Shown here in pieces: positions 24,971 to 33,708 of a DNA stretch of 64,000 nucleotides. This DNA is from Pseudomonas frederiksbergensis (GTDB lineage Bacteria > Pseudomonadota > Gammaproteobacteria > Pseudomonadales > Pseudomonadaceae), in assembly GCF_000802155.2 (NCBI RefSeq), contig NZ_JQGJ02000001.1, forward strand, positions 186,001-250,000. The letters are read 5' to 3'. Positions within the stretch are counted from its first letter, which is position 1. Each line of letters opens with the position of its first letter. Made by a program: the position numbers and the translations under genes. Under the pieces are notes generated by a model. That model ran no database searches. It worked only from the letters and a program-made list of their open reading frames with translations, and was not told where the DNA came from.

Positions 24971-25277
24971 GGCAGCCCTTTTTCGGCGGGGCGAATGGTT
25001 TATTCGAGGGTATCGCGCGGGCCTGGCGGTGGGGTTGATGCCAATCAAGGAAAGACCACGCCACGGGAGACCACCGTTGCCACAGGGATCAACGTTTTGC
25101 GTGAAAAGCGTCAAGGAAATGTTACACACTTGAAACTCCGCGCAACCGTTTATCAGTTTTTTGACACTTCACCGATACGCGGTCACAACTTTTTCGCTCC
25201 GTTGGGTCATAACACCGTGGTCGCCGATGGAATATTGGCATCCAACGAGGTTCTTAGCCTGATACGGAGATAAGTCC
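24971..25277. other. Divergent intergenic region CopD-like / PsmE-like
   Basis: The 307 bases hold a perfect FNR-type box at 25035 near the CopD-like gene and an AT-rich stretch at about 25090-25210. ACAACTTTTTCGC and a downstream GGTCATAA could be a poor AlgU-type promoter for the epimerase, but I do not call it. GGAG at 25266-25269 is the ribosome site for the ATG at 25278. Confidence 0.55.
25035..25048. promoter_or_regulatory. FNR-type (ANR/DNR) box upstream of the CopD-like gene
   Basis: TTGATGCCAATCAA is a perfect match to TTGAT-N4-ATCAA. It lies 64 bases before the CopD-like start at 24970, the same spacing as the box at nosR. It is 229 bases from the epimerase start on the other side, too far to be its core site. 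Confidence 0.88.
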
Positions 25278-28200
25278 ATGATTTTCAACGTACAAGATTT
25301 TGGCGCCAAAGGAGATGGCGTCACTGACGACACGGCGGCCATTCAGAGTGCAATCGATGCGGCAGCGGCCGCAGGCGGCGGGCAGGTGTACATGCCGACC
25401 GGCACCTATATCGTTTCGGGGGGCGAGGAACCGTCCGATGGCTGCCTGATGCTCAAGAGCAACGTCTACCTGTACGGCGACGGCATGGGTGACACCACGG
25501 TCAAATTGGCCGATGGCTCGGACACGAAGATCACCGGCATCATCCGTTCGGCCTATGGCGAGGAGACCCACGATTTCGGGGTCAGCAACCTCACCATCGA
25601 CGGCAACCGCGACGCCACCACCGGCAAGGTGGACGGCTGGTTCAACGGTTATATTCCCGGCGAAGAAGGCTACGACTCCAACGTCACCCTCGACAGCGTC
25701 GAGATCAAGGATTGTTCCGGGTACGGCTTCGACCCCCACGAGCAAACCGTCAACATGGTCATCAAGAACAGCGTGTCCCATGGCAATGGCCTGGATGGCT
25801 TTGTCGCCGATTTCTTGAGCGACAGCATCTTTGAAAACAACATCGCCTACGACAACGACCGCCACGGTTTCAACGTCGTCACCAGCACGCACGATTTCAC
25901 CCTCGCCAACAACGTCGCCTATAACAACGGCGGCAACGGCATCGTGGTGCAGCGCGGCAGCGAAGACATCCCCTCCCCCAGCAACATCACCATCACCGGC
26001 GGCGAGGTATACGGAAACGGCGCTGAAGGTGTGCTGATCAAGCTGTCCAGCGAAGTGACCGTGACCGGCGTCGATATCCATGACAACGCCAGCGCCGGCA
26101 TTCGCATCTACGGCAGCAACCACGTCGACGTGCTCGACAACACGCTCAACAACAACTCGTTGGGCAGCGCCGTGCCGGAAATCATCATCCAGTCCTACGA
26201 CGATACCCTCGGGGTGTCCGGCAAATACTTCAACGGCAGCGACAACCTGATCCAGGGCAACGTCATCAGTGGCAGCGACCTGTCCACCTACGGCGTCGCC
26301 GAGCGCAACGAGGACGGCACCGATCGCAACGCCATCATCGCCAACACCATCAGCCACACCAGCAAGGGCGCCACGCTGGTCTATGGCGACGGCAGCTACG
26401 TCAGCGCCACGGTGCCGATGACCACTGTGCAAGGCACTGCGGGCAACGACATTCTCACGGGCACCAGCGCCAGCGAGATTTTCTATGGCGCGGCCGGCAA
26501 CGACACTATCAACGCAGGGGCCGGAAGCGACATCCTGGTGGGTGGCGCGGGCATCGACAAACTCACCGGCGGCACCGGTGCCGATACGTTCCGTTTCACC
26601 AGCCAGTCCGACAGCTATCGCAATGCAACGGCGAGCTTCGACGACACCATCACCGATTTTGATGTGACCCAGGACAAGATCGACCTCGCGGGCCTCGGTT
26701 TCACCGGACTGGGCAACGGCCGTGGCGGCACCTTGCAGGTCAGCTACAACGCCAGCAGCGACCGCACCTACATCAAGGATTACGACGCCGACGCCAGCGG
26801 CAATCGCTTCGAGCTGATTCTCTCGGGCAACCTGACGAGTACCTTGACGGCCAACAACTTCATCTTCAACCGAGTGATCACTGGCACCACCGGCAGCGAT
26901 TCGTTGCTGGGCAGCGACGCCGCCGATACCCTGCTCGGCCTCGCGGGCAACGACAGCCTCAGTGGTGGCGCGGGTGACGACAAGCTCGACGGCGGCGCCG
27001 GCATGGACACCCTCACGGGCGGGACCGGGGCGGACACCTTCGTGTTTTCCAACCGGCTGGACAGCTACCGCAACTACAATACCGGCGGCGCGAACCTGGG
27101 CGACGTGATCACCGACTTCAACGTCGCCGCCGACAAGATCGACCTTTCCGCCATGGGCTTCACCGGGCTGGGCGACGGCAAGAACAATACGGTTTACCTG
27201 GTGCTCAACAGCGCGGGCACCAAGACGTACGTCAAATCCCTCGAAGCCGACGCCAATGGCAACCGCTTCGAAGTGGCCTTGGAGGGTAATTACCTCAACA
27301 CCCTGACCAGCGCCAACTTCGTCTTCGCCACCTCGTCGCCGACCAACCAGGCACCGGTCGTCGCCACGCCGTTGCTGGACCAGAACGCCACCGAAAAAAC
27401 GCCCTTCAACTACGTGGTCCCGGCCACCAGTTTCACCGACCCCGATAACGACAGCCTCAGCTACACCGCCAAGTTGGCCGACGGTAGCGCCCTGCCCAGC
27501 TGGCTGACGTTCGACGCCGCCACGCGCACCTTCAGCGGTACTCCGCCGGACACGGCTTCGGGCACCTATTCGATCCAGGTCACCGCAACCGACGGCAGCA
27601 ATGCCACCGTCAGCGACAGCTTTACCCTGGCCGTGCAAGACGTGCCCTCGTCCGTCGTGATCAACGGCACGCCGAACAACGACACGCTGACCGGCACGGT
27701 CGCCAACGAGCAGATTTTCGGCGGCGCGGGCAACGACACGATCAACGGCGCCGCCGGCAACGACATCCTGGTGGGCGGCACCGGCGTGGACAAACTCACC
27801 GGCGGCACGGGCGCCGATGTGTTTCGCTACACCTCCAAACTCGACAGCTACCGCACCAGTTCCACCAGCGCCAGTGACCAGATCCTCGATTTCGACGTGG
27901 CCGCCGACAAGATCGACGTCGCGGCCCTGGGCTATACCGGCCTGGGCAACGGGCTCAACGGCACGCTGCAGGTCACTTACAGTTCCTCGACCAACCGCAC
28001 CTACCTCAAGGACCTCACGGTCGATGCCAACGGCAACCGCTTCGAGATTTCTATGGCGGGCAACCTCGTCAGCAGCCTGACGGCCAATCACTTTGTCTTC
28101 GCCGACCAGAACACCCCGACCAACGTGGCGCCAGTGGTGGTCATCCCGCTCCTGGACCAGAACGCCAGCGAAAGCACGCCGTTCCAATACACCGTCGCCA

Positions 28201-30887
28201 GCAACAGCTTCAGCGACGCCAACCAGGATGTGTTGACCTACACCGCGACCCTCGCCAACGGCAGCCCCCTGCCCTCATGGCTGGCGTTCAACGCCACCAA
28301 CCTGACCTTCAGCGGCACACCCACCAGCACCGCCGCCGGCAACTACGATGTACTGATCAAGGCCACCGATCCCTCGGGGGCCTCGGTCAGCGACAGCTTC
28401 GCCCTGGTGGTCGCCGATGCGCCGGCCAACACCATCACCGGTACGGCCAACGCAGAAAGCCTCAACGGCACGGCAGGCGCCGATCTGATCCTCGGGCTCG
28501 GCGGCAACGACACCATCAAGGCCGGCACCGGCGCGGACATCGTCGACGGCGGCGCCGGGCGCGATTCGCTGTATGGCGGCGACGGCGCCGACACGTTCCG
28601 CTACAACAACCTGTCCGACAGCTACCGGGACTACGACACCGGCGGTGTCACGGCCACGGACACGATCTATGACTTCACCGTGGGCGTGGACAAGATCGAC
28701 GTGTCCGGCCTGGGCTTCCTTGGTCTCGGCGACGGCAGCAACGGCACGCTCTACATGACCTTGAACGCGGCGGGCGACAAGACCTATGTCAAGTCCAGCC
28801 AGGCCGACGCCGATGGCAACCGTTTCGAGATCGCCCTGAACGGCAACTACCTCAACACCCTGACCGCCAGCGACTTCGTCTTCGACGAACGCGCCCAGCA
28901 AGACATCCTTTACTTGCCGACCCTCGGCCAGTCCAACGCGCGCCTGCTGCGCATGAGCGAGGACGACGATCAATCCGGCACCTCGATGCTGGTCAACGAC
29001 CTGAGCAAGTACACCACCTACGACGTGCGCAGCCAGTTCAACGATGCCGACGGCAACGGCATCGACATTGCCGTGGGCGGCAGCACGGTCAACGGCTTGT
29101 CGACGCTGGGGGCCGAGGAACTGAAATTGTGCTGGTGGCTGACCGACACCAACCAACCGGGGCCGGCGCTGTTGCGGGCCGTGACGTTGTTGCGCGACCA
29201 GCTCACCGAACTGAAGTCCATCGACAACGTGACCATGGGCATCATCTGGGGCCAGGGCGAGGAAGCCGCCCAGGAAATCGCCCGCTCAACCGACAAGGCA
29301 GCCGCCGCGGCGGCCTACAAGGCGGCGACGCTGAAGGTCTTCGATTACCTGCACGCCCAGTTCGGCAATTTCACCGTGTACATGATGGAGACCGGCCACT
29401 ACGAGCAGGACGCCGCACGCGCCCGTGGCTACTCGGAGGAAAAAATCGCCGCCATCGTCGAGGGCGTGGGCTATGTCCGCGCCACCCAGGAAGCTATCGC
29501 CGCCGAGCGCGCCGACGTGAAACTGGCGGTGGACTATGACGACCTGCCCTTGCGCTATGAAGTGGACCCGCTGGTCTACCCCGACGACGTCTGGCACCTG
29601 CACGAGGAATCAGCGGAAATCGTCGGCCAGCGCCTGGCGGACTACATCGCCGATGACCTCGGTTTCCAGGGCAACCCCAACGACAACAACAGCGTGCAGG
29701 ACATTTTCGACGGCGCGCAGAATGAAGGCGGGATGATTTCCGGCACCGACCAGGCCGATACCCTGGTGGGCAGCTCCGGCAACGATACGCTGGACGGTGA
29801 CCTGGGCGCCGACACGTTGACCGGTGGCGATGGCAATGACATCTACATCGTCGACAACGCGTTCGACAGCGTGGTGGAAACCAACACCTCCACCTCACAG
29901 ATCGATACGGTGCAGGCCTCGGTCAGCTGGACCCTCGGCGCCAACCTGGAAAACCTCGTATTGACCGGCGTCTCGGACATCGACGGCACCGGTAACGAGC
30001 GACGCAACTTCATCACCGGCAACGTCGCCAACAACGTGATCAACGGAGCCGCAGGCGCCGACAGCATGAGCGGCGGCGACGGCGACGACACCTACTATGT
30101 CGACAACGCCAGCGATACCGTGATCGAAAACAGCAGCAACCCGGTGTCGGGCGGGATCGACAGTGTCCACAGCAGCCTGGCGACCTACACCTTGGGCAAC
30201 AACGTCGAGAACCTCTACCTCGACAGCCCCGGCGCCGCCAACGGGATCGGTAACGCGCTGGCCAACATTCTGTTCGCCGGTGCCGGCGACAACATCCTCG
30301 ACGGACGCGATGGCAACGACACCGTCTCCTATGAGCGAGCCCTGGCCGGGGTGACCGTGAACCTCTCGACGTCCGCGCAACAGAACACCGTGGGTTCCGG
30401 GCTGGACACCTTGAAGTTCATCGAGAACCTGACCGGCAGCGCCTACGCCGATACGTTATCGGGCAACAGCGCCGGGAACATCCTCAACGGCGGCGCGGGC
30501 AACGACACCCTGGTGGGCGGCTCCGGCGATGACCGGCTGATCGGCGGCGCCGGCACCGATAACCTCACCGGCGGCACCGGCGCGGACACCTACGCGTTTG
30601 GCGCACTGTCGGACATGGACGTCGGCGCGGCGCGGGACGTGATCAACGGCTTCAAGAGCACCGAGCTGGACAAGCTGGACTTCACCGGCCTGGACGCCAA
30701 CCCGCTGACCGCCACCCTCGATGCGTTCACCTTTATCGGCAGCAACGCCTTCGACGCCAACGCCACCGGCCAGCTGCGCTTTGTCGACGGCATCCTCTAC
30801 GGCAGCGTCGACGCGGACGCCACCGCCGAGTTCGAAGTGCAACTGGTGGGCGTCAAGGAGCTGCATGCCAGTGACTTCACTGCCTGA
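25278..30887 (+). CDS. psmE: PsmE-like mannuronan C5-epimerase / O-acetylhydrolase with RTX modules
   Basis: This 1869-residue protein has no N-terminal signal and a C-terminal RTX tail, as for type I secretion. Layout by rough residue: A module 1-383, a pectate-lyase-like right-handed helix with the AlgE catalytic motif YGFDPHE, where the Asp is residue 152; R modules with GGxGxDxL nonapeptides at about 384-690; Ig/cadherin-like (He_PIG) module about 688-790; R about 792-945; second Ig-like module about 945-1048; R about 1050-1205; SGNH hydrolase module about 1206-1462; further R/RTX modules to 1869. The SGNH module shows GQSN (Ser1219), GGST, WGQGE and D1437-V-W-H1440, which fits an O-acetyl esterase. 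P. syringae PsmE is a described combined mannuronan epimerase and O-acetylhydrolase. It probably deacetylates alginate and converts M to G residues outside the cell, and needs calcium. Confidence 0.9.
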   Translation: MIFNVQDFGAKGDGVTDDTAAIQSAIDAAAAAGGGQVYMPTGTYIVSGGEEPSDGCLMLKSNVYLYGDGMGDTTVKLADGSDTKITGIIRSAYGEETHDFGVSNLTIDGNRDATTGKVDGWFNGYIPGEEGYDSNVTLDSVEIKDCSGYGFDPHEQTVNMVIKNSVSHGNGLDGFVADFLSDSIFENNIAYDNDRHGFNVVTSTHDFTLANNVAYNNGGNGIVVQRGSEDIPSPSNITITGGEVYGNGAEGVLIKLSSEVTVTGVDIHDNASAGIRIYGSNHVDVLDNTLNNNSLGSAVPEIIIQSYDDTLGVSGKYFNGSDNLIQGNVISGSDLSTYGVAERNEDGTDRNAIIANTISHTSKGATLVYGDGSYVSATVPMTTVQGTAGNDILTGTSASEIFYGAAGNDTINAGAGSDILVGGAGIDKLTGGTGADTFRFTSQSDSYRNATASFDDTITDFDVTQDKIDLAGLGFTGLGNGRGGTLQVSYNASSDRTYIKDYDADASGNRFELILSGNLTSTLTANNFIFNRVITGTTGSDSLLGSDAADTLLGLAGNDSLSGGAGDDKLDGGAGMDTLTGGTGADTFVFSNRLDSYRNYNTGGANLGDVITDFNVAADKIDLSAMGFTGLGDGKNNTVYLVLNSAGTKTYVKSLEADANGNRFEVALEGNYLNTLTSANFVFATSSPTNQAPVVATPLLDQNATEKTPFNYVVPATSFTDPDNDSLSYTAKLADGSALPSWLTFDAATRTFSGTPPDTASGTYSIQVTATDGSNATVSDSFTLAVQDVPSSVVINGTPNNDTLTGTVANEQIFGGAGNDTINGAAGNDILVGGTGVDKLTGGTGADVFRYTSKLDSYRTSSTSASDQILDFDVAADKIDVAALGYTGLGNGLNGTLQVTYSSSTNRTYLKDLTVDANGNRFEISMAGNLVSSLTANHFVFADQNTPTNVAPVVVIPLLDQNASESTPFQYTVASNSFSDANQDVLTYTATLANGSPLPSWLAFNATNLTFSGTPTSTAAGNYDVLIKATDPSGASVSDSFALVVADAPANTITGTANAESLNGTAGADLILGLGGNDTIKAGTGADIVDGGAGRDSLYGGDGADTFRYNNLSDSYRDYDTGGVTATDTIYDFTVGVDKIDVSGLGFLGLGDGSNGTLYMTLNAAGDKTYVKSSQADADGNRFEIALNGNYLNTLTASDFVFDERAQQDILYLPTLGQSNARLLRMSEDDDQSGTSMLVNDLSKYTTYDVRSQFNDADGNGIDIAVGGSTVNGLSTLGAEELKLCWWLTDTNQPGPALLRAVTLLRDQLTELKSIDNVTMGIIWGQGEEAAQEIARSTDKAAAAAAYKAATLKVFDYLHAQFGNFTVYMMETGHYEQDAARARGYSEEKIAAIVEGVGYVRATQEAIAAERADVKLAVDYDDLPLRYEVDPLVYPDDVWHLHEESAEIVGQRLADYIADDLGFQGNPNDNNSVQDIFDGAQNEGGMISGTDQADTLVGSSGNDTLDGDLGADTLTGGDGNDIYIVDNAFDSVVETNTSTSQIDTVQASVSWTLGANLENLVLTGVSDIDGTGNERRNFITGNVANNVINGAAGADSMSGGDGDDTYYVDNASDTVIENSSNPVSGGIDSVHSSLATYTLGNNVENLYLDSPGAANGIGNALANILFAGAGDNILDGRDGNDTVSYERALAGVTVNLSTSAQQNTVGSGLDTLKFIENLTGSAYADTLSGNSAGNILNGGAGNDTLVGGSGDDRLIGGAGTDNLTGGTGADTYAFGALSDMDVGAARDVINGFKSTELDKLDFTGLDANPLTATLDAFTFIGSNAFDANATGQLRFVDGILYGSVDADATAEFEVQLVGVKELHASDFTA

Positions 30888-30898
30888 TTGAGCTTTTT

Positions 30899-30917
30899 GG
30901 GGCTGCTATGCAGCCCC
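30899..30917 (+). terminator. Hairpin after the epimerase gene
   Basis: GGGGCTGC-TAT-GCAGCCCC is a perfect 8-base stem 11 bases after the stop. The T-tract lies before it and only TTGTGTT follows, so intrinsic termination on the plus strand is plausible but not textbook. Confidence 0.5.
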
Positions 30918-30934
30918 TTGTGTTCCACCTGCCT

Positions 30935-30966
30935 TTGTGGCGAGGGAGGTTGCTCCCTCGCCACAA
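30935..30966. repeat. REP-type perfect palindrome
   Basis: TTGTGGCGAGGGAG, a GTTG loop and CTCCCTCGCCACAA form a perfect 14-base stem. It lies between the convergent epimerase and type I secretion operon and may serve as a transcript end for both. Confidence 0.85.
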
Positions 30967-30985
30967 CAACATTGCACACTTCAGA

Positions 30986-32341
30986 TCAGAACAGGCTTTG
31001 CACCTGCTCCAGCACTGCACGGTTCATCTGGCCGGTGTGGGTGTGCAGGCTTACATAGCTTTGCAGCATGTCGAGCTTGGTATCGAGCAGGTCCCGGCGC
31101 GCCTGGAACAAGCGTTGCTGGGCGTCGAGGATATCGACGGTCGAACGCACGCCGCCCTGGAACCCCTTCTCGGTGGAGGTCAGCGCCCGCTGGTTGGACT
31201 CCACCGCCCGTAGCATCGCCTTGCTCTTGGCGAACCCCGCGACCACGCCCAGGTAATCGGTCTCGATTGATTCCGCCAGTTCCTGGCGCTGCACGTCATA
31301 GTCCGACTGGGCGCCAGCCAACTGTGCCTCGGCCTTGGCTACCGAGGCGCGGACCGCGCCGCCGCGGTACAACGGAATGTCCAGTTGAACGCCAACGTAA
31401 TAGGTGTCCTGGCGCGGATCGAGCTCCTGGTACTGGCGGGTTTCCCGACGGGTCAACTGGGTGGTCAGCGACAACGTCGGATAATGCCCGGCGCGCTGGC
31501 TGTCGGCCTGGGCCTCGGCAACTTTCACCGCCGCCAGCCGTGCCGCCAATTCGGGGCTGGCCTCGCGAGCGATTGCCGTCCAGTAAGGCAAATCCTGCTC
31601 AGGCGGGATGGGGCTGCCGGTGGGCAACTCTTCGCGCATCGGCTGGATGTCGTCGATGGGCACGCTCGTACGCCCCGACAACGCCCGCAACGCAGCCACG
31701 CGGCGCGCCTGGGCTTCGGTTTCCTGGGCCTCCACCAGATCGAGCCGGGCCTGGGCCTCGTCGATATCGGTAATCGCGCCCTGGCCGCCCTCATAGAGCT
31801 TTTTGCTCTGCACGACCAAGCCACGGATGGCGGTTTTTTGCTGGGCAATCAACTTGAGTTCATTCTCGGCGCGCGCGACATCGAAGTAGCCCTTGGCGAC
31901 GCGATCGAACAAGGCTTGGCCGGCCACATCGAACTGCTGGCTGCCAAGCACGCCCCGCGCCTTGCCTTCCTGGTACGCCGCCCAGCGCCCCTTATCGTAA
32001 AGGGGTTGTTGTGCCGCCAGGGTCACGCTGTTCGCCTGGTAATCGTTGCTGTTCACATAACTGCTGTCATCGCCGCCATCCGTACGCCCGCCATAGCCAT
32101 AACGCGATGACAGCGACACTTGCGGATAAAGCCCGCCACGCCCGATCGCCTCCTCCTGTCGTGACGCGTCGTAGGCGTGGGTCGCGGTCTGCAAGGTTGG
32201 GTCATTGAGCCGCGAGGCGTCGTAGGCGGCGGTCAGGCTCAACCCGCCCTGCGCCGCCCAGGCGGGGCCGATCACCGCCCAACTGGTGCACAGGCTCAAC
32301 AGCACACGGACGCCATAACGGCAACGGTCGGTCATGCTCAT
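30986..32341 (-). CDS. TolC-family outer-membrane channel of the type I secretion system
   Basis: This 451-residue outer-membrane efflux protein has a signal peptide (residues 1 to about 29, ending AWAAQ) and two internally repeated TolC halves rich in long coiled-coil helices. YDASRLNDPTLQTA is the usual TolC/AprF start, and TQLTRRETRQYQ and VQLDIPLYRGGAV mark the beta-barrel strands. It is the last gene of a three-gene operon, overlapping the HlyD-type gene by four bases. With the other two it should form a channel for the PsmE-like protein, whose gene ends about 100 bases away in convergent orientation. Confidence 0.92.
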   Translation of the reverse strand: MSMTDRCRYGVRVLLSLCTSWAVIGPAWAAQGGLSLTAAYDASRLNDPTLQTATHAYDASRQEEAIGRGGLYPQVSLSSRYGYGGRTDGGDDSSYVNSNDYQANSVTLAAQQPLYDKGRWAAYQEGKARGVLGSQQFDVAGQALFDRVAKGYFDVARAENELKLIAQQKTAIRGLVVQSKKLYEGGQGAITDIDEAQARLDLVEAQETEAQARRVAALRALSGRTSVPIDDIQPMREELPTGSPIPPEQDLPYWTAIAREASPELAARLAAVKVAEAQADSQRAGHYPTLSLTTQLTRRETRQYQELDPRQDTYYVGVQLDIPLYRGGAVRASVAKAEAQLAGAQSDYDVQRQELAESIETDYLGVVAGFAKSKAMLRAVESNQRALTSTEKGFQGGVRSTVDILDAQQRLFQARRDLLDTKLDMLQSYVSLHTHTGQMNRAVLEQVQSLF

Positions 32342-33708
32342 TCCTCTTTGAAGGCAGCCAGCAAGCGTTCGCGCAGGGGTTTCATCAGGTAATTCATCAG
32401 GGTGCGCTCACCCGTCACCACGGTGACGTCGGCGAGCATGCCGGGGCGCACCAGCAGCCCGGCGCTTTGCAACGAGACAACCGTCTCGGCGGGAATCTCG
32501 ACCTTGGCGGAGAAGTACGGCTGGTGGGTCTGCTCGTCGATCAACTGATCCGCCGACACGGTGGTGACCGTGCCGGTCACGGTCGGCGTATCCACCCGTT
32601 GCAGGGCGGTGAAATGCACGTGCACGGGCAGCCCGGGAGTGAGTTTGTTGGCCATCAACGGATCAAAGCGCGCGGTGATCGCCATCGGTGCGTCCAACGG
32701 CACCACCTGCATCAACGTTTGCCCGGCCTGGGCGACACCGCCCACCGTATGGATGGACAAATCCATGACCTGGCCCGCCACTGGCGCGCGGATCGCACCG
32801 TTGTCGACTTCGAATTGCAAGGCGCGGATCTGATCGGCATAGCCGGCGGCTTCGGCCGACACTTCGCTGAGCTGGGTTTCAGCATCGCGGCGGAATTCCT
32901 GCTGCGCCTGCAACGCCTTGAGCCGACTCTCGTTGATGGCCTGGCGCGTGCGGCCGACGTCGCCGATGCCAGAAGCGATCTGTCCGGCCAGTTGCGCCGC
33001 GTTGCGCTCGGCCTCGAAGAGCTTGTTGCGCGGCACGTAGCCTTCGCGGGCCAGCTCCCGCAGCCCCACGAGCTCCTGTTGTTGAAAGCGCATCTGCGCG
33101 TCGTAGTTGCGCTTGACCCCTTCGTAGCCCTGCAACTGTTGCTGCAAGGCGCCGATTTCGTGCTCGATGATCTGCAAGCGACTGCCCAGCTCGGCACGTC
33201 GGGTCATGAACAATTGGCTCTGCAGGGCCATGGCTGCCTTGACGCGGGGCTCGTCGGCGCGCTCCAGCAATTGCTGCGGCCACTGGATTTCATCGGCGCC
33301 CAGGCGCTCAGCCATCAACCGCGCCTCGATACTGCGGTCGTTGAGCAGCTTGCCCAGGGTCACGTCCAACTGCGACTGGGCCTGCACCGTGTTGAGCTGC
33401 ACCAACAGTTGGCCCTGGCTGACGCGGTCACCGTCACTGACCAGTAGTTTCTCCACCACGCCGCCCACCAGCGACTGCACCGCCTTGCGCTCCCCCGCCA
33501 CCACCACGGTGCCGCTGCCGACCACGCCTTGATCGAGCGGTGCCAGGCACGCCCAAAGCAGAAAACCGCCCAGGGTCAGGGCGAGGAAAACCACGCCGTA
33601 GCGCGCCGCGCCGCCCGCATCAGTGCTGGCGCTGGGCAGCGTGTTGCTGCTGAGCACGCTCAAGCCATGCTCACCGTGGGCCGCTGCGGTCGGTTTCAAA
33701 TCACGCAT
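32338..33708 (-). CDS. HlyD-family periplasmic adaptor of the type I secretion system
   Basis: This 456-residue membrane fusion protein (PrtE/AprE type) has one N-terminal membrane segment (residues about 35-55), then a biotinyl-lipoyl-like part (VVGSGTVVVAGERKAVQSL). A long coiled-coil hairpin (about residues 110-300) and a beta-barrel end with RPGMLADVTVVTGERTL follow. It joins the inner-membrane ABC exporter to the TolC-type channel. It overlaps the ABC gene by eight bases and the TolC gene by four. Confidence 0.93.
   Translation of the reverse strand: MRDLKPTAAAHGEHGLSVLSSNTLPSASTDAGGAARYGVVFLALTLGGFLLWACLAPLDQGVVGSGTVVVAGERKAVQSLVGGVVEKLLVSDGDRVSQGQLLVQLNTVQAQSQLDVTLGKLLNDRSIEARLMAERLGADEIQWPQQLLERADEPRVKAAMALQSQLFMTRRAELGSRLQIIEHEIGALQQQLQGYEGVKRNYDAQMRFQQQELVGLRELAREGYVPRNKLFEAERNAAQLAGQIASGIGDVGRTRQAINESRLKALQAQQEFRRDAETQLSEVSAEAAGYADQIRALQFEVDNGAIRAPVAGQVMDLSIHTVGGVAQAGQTLMQVVPLDAPMAITARFDPLMANKLTPGLPVHVHFTALQRVDTPTVTGTVTTVSADQLIDEQTHQPYFSAKVEIPAETVVSLQSAGLLVRPGMLADVTVVTGERTLMNYLMKPLRERLLAAFKEE

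Noticed and set aside
25150..25215. AlgU-type promoter for the epimerase (ACAACTT...TCATAA)
   Set aside because: The -10 part is weak and the spacing is not convincing; without a mapped transcript start I do not call it.
25254..28187. Open frame of 977 codons antisense to the epimerase
   Set aside because: It mirrors the RTX/Gly-Asp-rich repeats on the other strand. The protein is a low-complexity Val/Gly/Ala/Asp/His mixture without domains, and the epimerase is certain.
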